From JAJRXR01 sp041987545 (lineage in GTDB: Bacteria > Planctomycetota > Phycisphaerae > Phycisphaerales > UBA1924), in assembly GCA_041987545.1 (NCBI GenBank), contig JBHIWH010000004.1, positions 186,001-250,000 of the forward strand: a stretch of 64,000 nucleotides of DNA, in the 5' to 3' direction. The position numbers were made by a program, and so were the translations under genes. Positions 44,529 through 52,806 of this stretch are shown here, in pieces. Positions within the stretch are counted from its first letter, which is position 1. Every line of letters starts with the position of its first letter. The notes below the pieces were generated by a model. It saw only the letters and a list, made by a program, of their open reading frames with translations, was not told the DNA's origin and ran no database searches.

Positions 44529-45704
44529 TCACGCCCCGATCTCTCGCTCCGGCGTGTCGTCGGGGTCCTCCGACGCGCGAACCCGGGCCGCGGCTCGGAT
44601 ATGCCGACGGAGGTCGCCGGGCTCCATCGGCTCGCCGAGGTCGATCAACCGACCCGCGCCGCGCCGGGGATGGTACAGCCACCGCGCGATCAGGCCGAGC
44701 CACTCGCCCCCCGCCAGCGTGAGCGGGTCCTCGGGCGACGGGCCGGGCGCCCCGCGGATCGACGCGAGCAGTTCGCCGGCTTGGTCCAGGTCTGCCTTGC
44801 CGCTGGCGTCCCCGATCGGCGCCACGCCTCGCGCGTCGCACCGGAACAGCCGCGCCCAGCCGGACCGTGTCGATGGCTGGACGGCGAGAACAGCGAACCG
44901 ATCCAACCTCCTCGCCCACCGCACCGCGGGCTTGGCCAGCCGTGACGCCCGGTCCGCCCGGTCGCGGAGCGACGCCGCCCGCTCGAACTCCTCGCCCGCC
45001 GCGGCCTCGGCCATCTCGGTCTCCAACGCCGACAGGCTCAGCTTCACCGGACTGGACACGAACTCCCGCGCGGCCCGCGCCCGCTCGCGGTAGGCCTCCA
45101 TGGTCTCCGAGCCGTCGCAGGCCGCCCCGCACCGTCCCATCTCCTTGTACGCGCACGCCTGGCCATCGGGCGCCCGCTCCAGCTCCCTGGGGTACCGGCA
45201 CAGGTCGAACGCGTCGTCGAGCGCCTCGCCGAAGCGGCCCGCGGCGTCCTTGTCCAGCATCGGGCCCAGGGCCTGGCCCAGCGTGCAGGCCTCGCCGGCG
45301 GTCGAGGCCGCGTCGAACTTCTTCCACGTGGGCGTGGGCGCCTCCGGGTCCAGCCGCACGCACCAGGCCCGCCGGGCGTCCAGTCCCGCCCGGTACGTCT
45401 CGGGCAGGCGGCGCCGGGCCTCGCGCAGGTAGACGACGTCGCCCTCGAACGACGCGCCGACGCGCGTCGCGACCAGCCTGGCCGTCTCGGCCCGGAGGTT
45501 CGCCCGCGTCGGCGGGGCGTCGGGGTCGAGCCCGAGGCGCGAGCGTGCGAAGCGTTTGAGGTCCCCGGTGGCCGCGAGGAGGACGGTCGAGCCCTCGTCG
45601 TGCTCGAAGGCGATCACGCCCGCGCGCGGTGGCAGCGCATCGACGGCGGCCGACACGTCGCCTGCATCTCTCAACTCGATGACGATCTGGTCGGGCTCGT
45701 CCAC
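44529..45704 (-). CDS. UvrC-like protein with degenerate GIY-YIG domain and UVR motif
   Basis: This is a 391-aa protein. The N-terminal residues about 28-60 align with a GIY-YIG domain but the catalytic signature is lost (GVIAF and VLLAATGDLKRF instead of GIY...YIG). Then comes the Cys block CAYKEMGRCGAACDGS (about residues 185-200), which matches the Cys-rich segment of UvrC, and a UVR motif (LETEMAEAAAGEEFERAASLRDR, about 230-255), which in UvrC/UvrB mediates their contact. The C-terminal RNase H-like nuclease and HhH domains of UvrC are absent. It therefore looks like a non-nuclease UvrC relative, perhaps a partner of UvrB. GTG start at 45702-45704. Confidence 0.75.
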   Translation of the reverse strand: MDEPDQIVIELRDAGDVSAAVDALPPRAGVIAFEHDEGSTVLLAATGDLKRFARSRLGLDPDAPPTRANLRAETARLVATRVGASFEGDVVYLREARRRLPETYRAGLDARRAWCVRLDPEAPTPTWKKFDAASTAGEACTLGQALGPMLDKDAAGRFGEALDDAFDLCRYPRELERAPDGQACAYKEMGRCGAACDGSETMEAYRERARAAREFVSSPVKLSLSALETEMAEAAAGEEFERAASLRDRADRASRLAKPAVRWARRLDRFAVLAVQPSTRSGWARLFRCDARGVAPIGDASGKADLDQAGELLASIRGAPGPSPEDPLTLAGGEWLGLIARWLYHPRRGAGRLIDLGEPMEPGDLRRHIRAAARVRASEDPDDTPEREIGA

Positions 45705-45717
45705 GAGGGCGCGGGCG

Positions 45718-46299
45718 TCAGCCCTGGACGTCGGCCGGCCCGAGGTTCATGCCCGTGATCGACGCCTCGAACGCGAGCTGGCCCTCGACGACGCCCTGGA
45801 TCTCCGAGACGAACCGCCGGTTCGAGCACTTGACCTCGCGGGCCAGCAGGAACAGCTCCTCGCCCGGCTCGACGGCGCGGCGGAAGACGACGTTGTCGAT
45901 CCGGAGGAACGCCGCCAGCGTCGTCTGGGGCTGGCGGATGTTGAACAGGAAGCACCCGAGCTGGGCGCCCGCCTCGACCATGAGCACGCCCGGGAGCATG
46001 GGCTTGCCCGGGAAGTGGCCCCGGACCCAGAACTCGTCGGCGCCGACGCGCTTGCGCGCCACGCCGTGCGTGTTGTCCTTGCTCTTCCAGACGATCTCGT
46101 CCATGAGCGCCATCTCGTACCGGTGCGGGATCCAGGGCGCGATGCCCTCCCGGTCGAGGAAGACGTGCCCGAGATCGACCCGCCCGATGTCGATGATGAA
46201 CGGGCTGGCCGCGTCGAGCGCGGGCAGACCCTGGACGACGGCGTCGCGGACACCCTCGGCCGGATCCGTCCTGTCTTGCTGGCTGGCGGCCATGCTCAT
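45718..46299 (-). CDS. 3-hydroxyacyl-ACP dehydratase (FabZ-like hot-dog protein)
   Basis: This 193-aa protein is a little longer than FabZ (about 150). The FabZ signature is present: IPHRYEMALMDEIVW, then VRGHFPGKPMLPGVLMVEAGAQLG with the catalytic His and Glu. It would dehydrate 3-hydroxyacyl-ACP in fatty-acid or lipid synthesis. The 45-residue N-terminal extension has no similarity. ATG at 46297-46299 (MSMAAS) is taken; ATG two codons on is equivalent. It sits between the Hc1-like gene upstream and the UvrC-like gene 13 bp downstream. It may be a specialised paralogue rather than the housekeeping FabZ. Confidence 0.85.
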   Translation of the reverse strand: MSMAASQQDRTDPAEGVRDAVVQGLPALDAASPFIIDIGRVDLGHVFLDREGIAPWIPHRYEMALMDEIVWKSKDNTHGVARKRVGADEFWVRGHFPGKPMLPGVLMVEAGAQLGCFLFNIRQPQTTLAAFLRIDNVVFRRAVEPGEELFLLAREVKCSNRRFVSEIQGVVEGQLAFEASITGMNLGPADVQG

Positions 46300-46370
46300 C
46301 GTCGGGCGTCCCGATCGCGCCCGCCCGGCTCGGGCGGCGCGCGTCAATCAGGCGGGTCCGCGGCGGAGAC

Positions 46371-46541
46371 TCACGAGTCGCGGGACTCGAGCATCTCCTT
46401 GCGGATCTCCTGGGCGAGGTTCTTGACGTCCTGCATGGCCTTGCGAACGCGGGTGCCGGCGGCCCGGTTCCCGCCCTTGGCCTTGTTGTAGTCCTCGCGG
46501 GCGGACTCGACGAGTTGCTTGAGCTGTTCGAGCTGGTCCAA
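46371..46541 (-). CDS. Hc1-type histone H1-like DNA-binding protein
   Basis: This 56-aa, Lys/Arg-rich protein starts at TTG (46539-46541) with a GAGGTG ribosome-binding site 4 nt upstream. Its sequence runs DQLEQLKQLVESAREDY, then NRAAGTRVRKAMQDVKNLAQ, then EIRKEMLESRDS. The GxRAAGTRVRKAMQxxKxLAQ block is the hallmark of chlamydia-like histone H1 (Hc1) proteins that coat and condense DNA; planctomycetes and bacteroidetes often have such short forms. It is basic in the middle with acidic ends. The gene is easily missed because of its size and TTG start. It lies 71 bp upstream of the FabZ-like gene, in the same direction. Confidence 0.85.
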   Translation of the reverse strand: MDQLEQLKQLVESAREDYNKAKGGNRAAGTRVRKAMQDVKNLAQEIRKEMLESRDS

Positions 46542-46618
46542 TGGTCACCTCGTGTGGGCTAGGCGGCTCACGGCCCCGGGGCCCCCTCGGGGCCCCCTCC
46601 GGGGATCAGAGTCCGATT

Positions 46619-47665
46619 CTAGCGTGTCACGAGGGGTGTCAGCCGCTCCAGGAGGCCCAGGGCCGCCGCCAAATGCTCGGGACGCCCCTCGGTCGCCAGG
46701 AACGCCGGGGCGGTCGCCGCCATCAGTACCCGCCGGATGTTGGCCAGCTCCGAGGCCCCGTCCGTCGGACGCAAACCCGTGTCTCGCCTGAATTTAGATA
46801 GCGCCTGAACGAGCTTGACCCCGTGGAGAAGCTCGGGACGGGCCCAGTACAGCCGCTCGAGGTACAGGGCGTCCTCGATCCAGCAGCCGGGGTGGACGAG
46901 GGCCAGGTCGATCAGGACGCAAGCGCCGGCATTGTCGCCGTTCGAGGCCGGGTCGGCGCCAGGCCCCGGGCGCCGCATCGCGTTGTGCCCGTGCAGGTCG
47001 CCGTGGCACCACGTGTCGACCGGGCGGGCCCGCCAGCGGGCGACCAGGGAGGGCAGGGCCTTGGCCACCCGCTTGAGCTGATCGTTCCAGCGCTGCGCGT
47101 CCTCGATCCGGTCGCCGCGGCAGGCCTCGCGGGCCCGCTCGATCTCCTCTCCCCAGTCTTCGGTCTTCAGGGCGGGCGCCTCGGCGATCGGCCTGACGTG
47201 CTCGGCGGCGGCGTGGAATGTCGCCGTCGCCCGCAGCAGGTCTCGCACGTCCTGCCTGCCCAGGTGGCTCGCCAGGGGCTGGCCCGGCAGGCGCTCGATG
47301 ACCAGCCAGGCCAGGTCGTACCCACCCAGCTGCTCGCCGCCCGCCAGGACGCGCGGCGTCGGCAGTTTCGCGGAGCGATCCCACTGGGCGTGGTCCACCC
47401 CGCCGAGGCTGACGGTCCAGAACCACTCGGTGAAGTTGACGGGGAGTTTGACGACGACGTCCGTCGTGCGCCCGTCGTCGAACGTCCAGGTGGAGTACCC
47501 CGTGGCGGCGCCGCCGTGCTGCCACGTGGCGCGGAACCAGTTGATCTCGCCGAGGCGCCCCTTGCAGGCGTCGCGGGCGACGGGGCCGAGCGACTGGCCG
47601 AGACTCTGCGGATCACCCGCGAGGAGCCCGGCCTTCGTTGCTGGATCCGCCTCCTGGTCCGGCAC
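46619..47665 (-). CDS. APH-fold phosphotransferase (aminoglycoside/choline kinase-like)
   Basis: This 348-aa protein has the kinase-like fold of the APH family: the Brenner-type motif CHGDLHGHNAM (catalytic Asp, about residue 222) and the metal-binding LIDLALVHPG. VVVKLPVN supplies the ATP-binding Lys and WLVIERLPGQPLA the hinge. It should phosphorylate a small molecule; aminoglycoside resistance cannot be concluded, as most such genes act on sugars or cofactors. It starts at 47663-47665 and is separated from rsmA by 61 bp that hold a GC-rich hairpin, so it may be part of an rsmA-led transcript. Confidence 0.85.
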   Translation of the reverse strand: MPDQEADPATKAGLLAGDPQSLGQSLGPVARDACKGRLGEINWFRATWQHGGAATGYSTWTFDDGRTTDVVVKLPVNFTEWFWTVSLGGVDHAQWDRSAKLPTPRVLAGGEQLGGYDLAWLVIERLPGQPLASHLGRQDVRDLLRATATFHAAAEHVRPIAEAPALKTEDWGEEIERAREACRGDRIEDAQRWNDQLKRVAKALPSLVARWRARPVDTWCHGDLHGHNAMRRPGPGADPASNGDNAGACVLIDLALVHPGCWIEDALYLERLYWARPELLHGVKLVQALSKFRRDTGLRPTDGASELANIRRVLMAATAPAFLATEGRPEHLAAALGLLERLTPLVTR

Positions 47666-47690
47666 GGGCGCAGCCTAGCAGAAGGCGCGG

Positions 47691-47707
47691 GCGCGTCAAA
47701 GACGCGC
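47691..47707. terminator. Hairpin between rsmA and the APH-fold kinase gene
   Basis: Perfect arms GCGCGTC/GACGCGC with a 3-nt loop, followed by another copy of GCGCGTC (47712-47718) that could pair alternatively. Possibly an attenuator or weak terminator after rsmA; no T-tract. Confidence 0.4.
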
Positions 47708-47726
47708 ATAAGCGCGTCCACAACGC

Positions 47727-48587
47727 CTAGCGGATGGCGTCTGAAACCGCGTCGGCGAGCGCCACGACCCGCTCCACGCCCAGCGACTCGACCCGGTCGG
47801 TGGGGGAAACACCCCGCGGGAACTCGACCCCCTGGGGCGCCAACCGCTTGACCGCCGCCCCGAGCTGCTTGCGGCGTGACGCGAACAGGCCCTGCACGGT
47901 GTCCGCCAGCCGCGCCCACGCCTCCGGCCCGCCCGGGGCGAGCGGCTCGTCGCGCCGCGTGATCGAGACCATCGCGCTGGTCACGTCCGGTCGCGGCCAG
48001 AAGCACTCGGGCGGGAGCGTCGCGACGCGCTCGACATGCGCCAGCGCTTGGGCGACGACGCTGATCGTGCCGTACGCCCTCGAGCCCGGACCCGCGAGCA
48101 GGCGGTCGGCGACCTCCTTCTGGATCGTCACGTGCATGGACGCGCAGCGCTCGTGCCGCGTCAGCAGCGCGAGCATCAGGGGAGTCGCGGCCTGGTAGGG
48201 CAGGTTCGCGACCAGTCTGAAGGCCCGATCGCCCAGCACACGGGCAACGTCCTGGTTCAGCTCGCGCTTCGACGCCAGGCAGTCGCCCTCGACGAGCGTG
48301 AACCGGTCGGGGAACTCGGCGCCCAATGTCTCGCGCAGCAGCGCCGCCAGCCCGGCGTCCAGCTCGCACGCGACGACGTCGATCCCCCGCTCGAGCATCG
48401 TCCGCGTCAGCGTCCCCGTCCCGGGCCCGACCTCCAGCACCAGGTCGCCCGCGCCGGCGCCCGAGGCGTCGACGAGCTTGGTCAGAAGATTCTGATCGAC
48501 GAGGAAGTTTTGGCCGAGGGACTTCTTGGGCGCCAGGCCCCGCTCCTCGAGCAGCGCACGGATCTCGGACTGGCTCTGCGCGCCCAC
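47727..48587 (-). CDS. rsmA: 16S rRNA dimethyladenosine transferase RsmA (KsgA)
   Basis: This 286-aa protein dimethylates A1518/A1519 of 16S rRNA during small-subunit maturation. The N-terminal block LAPKKSLGQNFLVDQNLL, SAM motif VLEVGPGTGTLT, catalytic NLPYQAATP and PECFWPRPDVTSAMV are all present. GTG at 48585-48587 follows AGGG; the HAD hydrolase gene ends 7 bp upstream, so the two are co-transcribed. Cytoplasmic. Very sure. Confidence 0.97.
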   Translation of the reverse strand: MGAQSQSEIRALLEERGLAPKKSLGQNFLVDQNLLTKLVDASGAGAGDLVLEVGPGTGTLTRTMLERGIDVVACELDAGLAALLRETLGAEFPDRFTLVEGDCLASKRELNQDVARVLGDRAFRLVANLPYQAATPLMLALLTRHERCASMHVTIQKEVADRLLAGPGSRAYGTISVVAQALAHVERVATLPPECFWPRPDVTSAMVSITRRDEPLAPGGPEAWARLADTVQGLFASRRKQLGAAVKRLAPQGVEFPRGVSPTDRVESLGVERVVALADAVSDAIR

Positions 48588-48594
48588 CGCGGCC

Positions 48595-49524
48595 CTACCA
48601 CTCGCCCGCCAGGATCCGCTCGATCGCGTGCGCCACGCCGTCGTCGGTGTTCGCCAGGGTGTGCCGGTCGGCGACGGCGCGGACGGCGTCCACCGCGTTG
48701 CCCATCGCCACCCCCAGGCCCGCGCCCTCGATCAGGCAGACGTCGTTGATCTCGTCGCCGATGGCGGCGATGCGGGTCGGGTCGATCCCCCGCTCGCCCG
48801 CCAGGCGTGTCAGCGCCGACCACTTGTTGGCCCGGGCGTCGAAGAGCTCGACGATGTTGACCCGGCGTGGGGCAGAGCCGCCGCCGTGCGGGCCCAGCAC
48901 CGCCGGGAAGTCGTGCAGGAGCGTCGCGTCGCCCATCTCGGCGCTCAGGGCCGCGGCAATCGGCGCCGACCGGTGGTTCTCGGTGCACAGGCCCACGCGG
49001 ATCGTCTGCTCCGGGTGCTCGTCGGCGTCGAGCCTGGTCGCGAAGCGGACCGTGGCGCCCATCTCCTCGAACCACCAACTCGCGACCGGGTCCAGCGGGT
49101 GCTCGTCCTCACCCGAGACGACAAGGTAGTCGTAGCCCGCGGCCGGCGCGTCCTTGAGCACCATCGCCGCCTGCCCGTGCGCGTTGATCGTCCGGACCGC
49201 CCGCGCGACGAGCGCATGATGCATCTCGAACCGGTGCAGCGTCGCGCCAGTCTCGCCGCAGGCGGTGATCGACCCGCCCGCGACGATGACGGCGTCGGTC
49301 TGCCCGATCGCCTCCAGGATCCGCCTCGACTCGATGTACCCGCGTCCCGTGCAGACGATGACGTCCAGCCCCGCCTCCCGGGCGGCGTGGACGGCCTCGA
49401 CGTTGCGGGACGAGACCCGCGCGTCGGGCCCGAGCAGCGTGCCGTCCAGGTCGATCGCCAGCAGGTCGTAGTTCGAAGCCGTCCCCGGCGCCCGTCGCTC
49501 GCGTGTCTCGCCCGTGGCCGACAT
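48595..49524 (-). CDS. HAD-superfamily Cof-type sugar/nucleotide phosphatase
   Basis: This 309-aa protein has the nucleophile motif D25-L-D27-G-T-L-L, the CTGRGYIESRRIL segment with motif II Thr, the large C2-type cap domain in the middle, and motif IV GDEINDVCLIEGAGLGVAMGNA. These place it in the Cof/YbiV-like group (HAD IIB), which dephosphorylates small phosphorylated metabolites such as sugar phosphates or flavin mononucleotide. The substrate is not predictable. It is preceded by the GGDEF gene (19 bp gap) and followed by rsmA (7 bp). Confidence 0.93.
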   Translation of the reverse strand: MSATGETRERRAPGTASNYDLLAIDLDGTLLGPDARVSSRNVEAVHAAREAGLDVIVCTGRGYIESRRILEAIGQTDAVIVAGGSITACGETGATLHRFEMHHALVARAVRTINAHGQAAMVLKDAPAAGYDYLVVSGEDEHPLDPVASWWFEEMGATVRFATRLDADEHPEQTIRVGLCTENHRSAPIAAALSAEMGDATLLHDFPAVLGPHGGGSAPRRVNIVELFDARANKWSALTRLAGERGIDPTRIAAIGDEINDVCLIEGAGLGVAMGNAVDAVRAVADRHTLANTDDGVAHAIERILAGEW

Positions 49525-49543
49525 GTGCGGAGCGTACGCCGGG

Positions 49544-50980
49544 CTAGGCGTCGTCGCGGCGGCAGACGCGGGCGGCGCCCTGGCCCAGCGTGATCGCGTT
49601 CTTGCCCTGCTGCTTGGACGCCAGGGCCAGCTCGTCGGCCCGTTCCAGCAACGACCTGGCGTCGGCGCCGTCCCACGGGAACGTCGCCAGCCCGCCGGAG
49701 ATCGTCAGCGTCCCCTGGGCCTCCTCGCCGAGCTTCGGGAAGCGATGCTCGCAGATCTGCTTCTGGAACCGCTGGGCGATCGTCGAGATCGCGTTGGGCG
49801 GCTCGGAGTCGGGGCGCCTCGGGCCCTCGGGCTCGTAGAAGATCACCGCGAACTCGTCGCCCCCGATGCGGCAGACGCGGTCCGACGGGCGGATGACCGA
49901 CCGGAGCAGGCGGACGGTCTCGGTCAGGATCTCGTCGCCCGCGGCGTGGCCGTACTTATCGTTGTACTTCTTGAAGTCGTCGATGTCGAAGACCATGACC
50001 GTCACCGGGTAGCGGGCCGTCCGCGCCCGCTCGATGGCGGCGTTGAGGTATCGCTCGAAGTACCGCCGATTCCAGGCCCTGGTCAGGTGGTCGGTGAACG
50101 CCGCGTCCCGCAGGGCCCGCTGCTGCTCGCCCAGGCGGATCCAGGAGGCGAGCCAGGCGGCGTGCTGGCCGAGCGCGTCGCGCTCGGCGCCCGTGGGCGC
50201 CGGGCCCTCGAGCACGAGCAGGCCCGCCAGCGTCTCGCCCAGGCGGACCTCGGCGCAGCCGGCCGCGGGGTTGCCCGCGCGCGTCCGCTCGTCGGCCCGC
50301 ACGAACTCGACGTCGTCGCGCCCGAGCCTCGCCCGGATCAGCGACACGCCGGCGCCCACCGCGTCCTCGCCCCGCAGCACGCGGGCGAGCATCTCCGAGT
50401 CGCCCAGCTCGCCCGGGTCGACCGAGGGCAGACCCGAGGCGAGGGCGGCCAGCTCGGTGTGTTCCTCGGCCCGTTCATCCCCGTCAGTCGAGTCGCCCGG
50501 CTCGGGCGGCTCGGGTGTCGGCGCCGGCTCGGGCGGAGTGCGGGACTGCGGCGCGCGCTTCGGCTCGCCGTTGAACATGGCGCGCAGGTCGTCGGCGCCC
50601 GCGCCCGCGCCCAGCGCCGCGTCGTACAGGCCGGAGTCATCGGCCGGCGGCCCGACCCGCGTCACGCTCGCGATGCGCACGCCCGGGTTGACCATGCGCA
50701 GCGCGTCGAGGAACCCGCCCAGCCGCTCGGCGCCGGGCGCCGCGTCGTCGGCGACCACGACCACGGTCCTGCGGGGCGAGCGCTCGTCGATCGGATCACC
50801 CAGCTCGCCGACCGCGTCCAGGGCGCCCCGGGCGCGGACGAGCTCCACGCGCGGGTCGCGGCGGAGCGTCTGGTCGAGCCCGGTGCGTCCCACAAGGATG
50901 ACGCGCAGCTCCCCCGCGGCGTCCGCGTCGGTCTCACGCCGTTGGTCGTCCACCTGGGTTCGTGCCGAGGCGCCGCTCAT
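49544..50980 (-). CDS. Diguanylate cyclase (GGDEF) with receiver-like N-terminus
   Basis: This is a 478-aa protein. Residues about 25-135 resemble a divergent receiver domain, then comes a Pro-rich linker (about 145-170), a GAF-like region (about 175-280), and a GGDEF domain from about 290. Active-site GGDEF is intact at 373-377, the substrate-binding stretch DIDDFKKYND at 332-341, and the inhibitory I-site R364-P-S-D367 is present. It should make cyclic di-GMP with product feedback. No EAL domain. The gene at 51008-51601, 27 bp upstream, encodes another receiver-like protein and is probably co-transcribed. Confidence 0.93.
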   Translation of the reverse strand: MSGASARTQVDDQRRETDADAAGELRVILVGRTGLDQTLRRDPRVELVRARGALDAVGELGDPIDERSPRRTVVVVADDAAPGAERLGGFLDALRMVNPGVRIASVTRVGPPADDSGLYDAALGAGAGADDLRAMFNGEPKRAPQSRTPPEPAPTPEPPEPGDSTDGDERAEEHTELAALASGLPSVDPGELGDSEMLARVLRGEDAVGAGVSLIRARLGRDDVEFVRADERTRAGNPAAGCAEVRLGETLAGLLVLEGPAPTGAERDALGQHAAWLASWIRLGEQQRALRDAAFTDHLTRAWNRRYFERYLNAAIERARTARYPVTVMVFDIDDFKKYNDKYGHAAGDEILTETVRLLRSVIRPSDRVCRIGGDEFAVIFYEPEGPRRPDSEPPNAISTIAQRFQKQICEHRFPKLGEEAQGTLTISGGLATFPWDGADARSLLERADELALASKQQGKNAITLGQGAARVCRRDDA

Positions 50981-51007
50981 CCGCTCTCCGTGCGCGCGAG
51001 GCGTCGG

Positions 51008-51601
51008 TCAATCCTCCGTCGGGTCCGGGGACAGGAGCATGTGGAGCTCGTCATCGCTGAGAAGCGGGCGGGAGACGCCGCCCATGCCCCTGGGAAACTG
51101 TTCGTCGCCCGGGCCGTCCGTGTTCGCGCCCGGGTCGGGCGTCGGGGTGGCGGCGGGCGGGTCGATGTCCACCAGCCGCAGACGGGGGGCGCCCACCCGC
51201 TTGGGCGGGGTCCGCCGATCGCGGGGCGGGTCCTGGACCTGCCCGGTCCGCTCGTGGCGGACGGGCCTGGGCCTGGCGCCCGGGGCGGCCCGCAGCCTGG
51301 GCCGCGTGCCCGACTCGTACACCCAGCACGCCGCGGTCGGCACGAACCGCTCGGCGGCCTCGCGCAGCGCCGCGGCGTCGCTCATCTTGCCCGGCTCGAG
51401 CAGCAGCAGCGCCACCGGCGCCCCGCCCTCGCGCCCGCCGACCTCGCACAACCGCGCGAGCGCGACGAACGGGCTGTCGCAGATCACCGTGTCCACGCCG
51501 TGACGCTTGAGCGCCTCGACCAGCGCGCGGGGCGGGTCGATGCCCGGCTCGTGCGCCAGCACGCAGCGCGTCCGGCTCGTCGCTCTCAGGGTCGCCTCCA
51601 T
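51008..51601 (-). CDS. Receiver-like (pseudo-receiver) protein linked to the GGDEF gene
   Basis: This is a 197-aa protein. Residues 1-95 alternate strands and helices like a response-regulator receiver (RCVLAHEPGIDPPRALVEALKRHG, VDTVICDSPFVALARL, VALLLLEPGKM) but the acidic phosphoacceptor site is not clear. The C-terminal half is a Pro/Arg-rich linker ending in an acidic tail (LLSDDELHMLLSPDPTED). No output domain is seen. A TAGAAT box (rc 51609-51614) 7 nt before the ATG and no ribosome-binding site suggest a leaderless mRNA. It might tune the neighbouring cyclase. I do not recognise it as a named family. Confidence 0.65.
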   Translation of the reverse strand: MEATLRATSRTRCVLAHEPGIDPPRALVEALKRHGVDTVICDSPFVALARLCEVGGREGGAPVALLLLEPGKMSDAAALREAAERFVPTAACWVYESGTRPRLRAAPGARPRPVRHERTGQVQDPPRDRRTPPKRVGAPRLRLVDIDPPAATPTPDPGANTDGPGDEQFPRGMGGVSRPLLSDDELHMLLSPDPTED

Positions 51602-51608
51602 CGCGGCG

Positions 51609-51614
51609 ATTCTA
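51609..51614 (-). promoter_or_regulatory. Putative -10 box (TAGAAT), leaderless start
   Basis: TAGAAT on the minus strand ends 7 nt before the ATG at 51601, with no Shine-Dalgarno sequence between. Confidence 0.4.
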
Positions 51615-51705
51615 CACGCCGGGCCCCGCCCCGAGGCGGACGGGCGGGCCCTTGACACGCCGGTTTTCCGCCCTCGGCGTCCGGTAAGCCGGCGGCGCCC
51701 TGGGG

Positions 51706-52806
51706 TTACGGTCCGAGGACGATCCGGGCGACGCGGTCGGCGCCGTCCGGGGCGGGCAGGCCCGCCATCGCCTCGCGCATCACGGCGAGGCGTTCGGGCG
51801 AGGCGAGCTGCTCGACGAGCGTGTCCAGGTGCGCGTCGAGGTTCGCCCGGGCGTCGACGTGATCGTCCAGGATCAGCGCCCCGCCGCACTCGACGAGGGG
51901 CGCCGCGTTGTGCGCCTGGTGCTGATCGCGGTGGTGCGGGTAGGGCATGAAGAGCGTCGGCACGCGGGCGCCCCAGGCCTCGGCGACCGAGCCGGCGCCG
52001 GCGCGCGAGATCGCCAGGTCGGCGGCCCCCCAGGCGTCCCCCATGCGGTCGATGTAGTCCACGACGACGGCCGGGATGCCGAGGTCGGCGTACAACTCCT
52101 CGTACCGGGCGGGCCCGCCCGCGCCCGTCTGGTGGAGGATCTGCCAATCGGCGAGCGCGTCGGGCTTCTCGCGGGCGAAGGCGGCGACCAGGTCGCCGAT
52201 CGAGCGGGCGCCCTGGCTGCCCCCGGTGACCAGGAGTGTCCGCCGATGGGGGTCGAGCCCGAAGGACTCGCGGCACTCGGCGGGCGGGCGCGAGGGGAGG
52301 GCCGTGCTGCGGACGATCGGCGGGATCTGCTCCCAGCCGCGCCCCCGGACGGGCGCCGCGGTCACGACCCGGTCCGCCTTGCGGGCGATGTACCTGTTGG
52401 CCAGGCCCGGGACGGCGTCGAGGTTGACCATGAGCACGGGCAGCCGCTCGGCCCGGGCGGCCTGCACGCACGGCGCCGCGACGTACCCGCCCATCGCGAC
52501 CGGCCGAACGTCAAAGCCGGCGTTCTTGAGCTCCTTGAGAACCGCTCTTGCCGCCCGCACGCTCGGGCCCCACGAGCGGACGAGCCTCATCGCGCCCCTC
52601 GGCCGCAGCGACGCCGGCGCGGCGGGGATCGGCATGTGCTCGGCCTGTTCCTTGCTCAGGATCTCCGCGTCGATCGGCTTGGCCGAGCACAGGTAGACGC
52701 AGCGGGCGCCGGTCCGCTCGCGCGTGATCGCCTCGGCGATCGCCAGCGCGGGGTAGAGGTGCCCGCCCGAGCCGCCGCCCATGAAGACCGGGGCGATCTC
52801 GGTCAT
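51706..52806 (-). CDS. murG: UDP-GlcNAc: undecaprenyl-PP-MurNAc-pentapeptide transferase MurG
   Basis: This 366-aa protein makes lipid II from lipid I at the inner face of the membrane. The N-terminal GGGSGGHLYPALAIAEAI loop (usual GGTGGHVFPALA), MGGYVAAPCVQAA, the second Gly-rich loop VTGGSQGARSIGDL, and C-terminal SRAGAGSVAEAWGARVPTLFMPYPHHRDQHQAHNAAPL are the family hallmarks. ATG at 52804-52806 overlaps the ftsW stop by ATGA; the open frame extends upstream but out of gene context. With ftsW it is a fragment of the classic division and cell-wall cluster. Confidence 0.95.
   Translation of the reverse strand: MTEIAPVFMGGGSGGHLYPALAIAEAITRERTGARCVYLCSAKPIDAEILSKEQAEHMPIPAAPASLRPRGAMRLVRSWGPSVRAARAVLKELKNAGFDVRPVAMGGYVAAPCVQAARAERLPVLMVNLDAVPGLANRYIARKADRVVTAAPVRGRGWEQIPPIVRSTALPSRPPAECRESFGLDPHRRTLLVTGGSQGARSIGDLVAAFAREKPDALADWQILHQTGAGGPARYEELYADLGIPAVVVDYIDRMGDAWGAADLAISRAGAGSVAEAWGARVPTLFMPYPHHRDQHQAHNAAPLVECGGALILDDHVDARANLDAHLDTLVEQLASPERLAVMREAMAGLPAPDGADRVARIVLGP

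Noticed and set aside
46619..47665. APH-fold kinase as an antibiotic-resistance gene
   Set aside because: Only the general kinase motifs are present; nothing ties it to aminoglycosides, and the chromosomal setting next to rsmA argues for a metabolic substrate.
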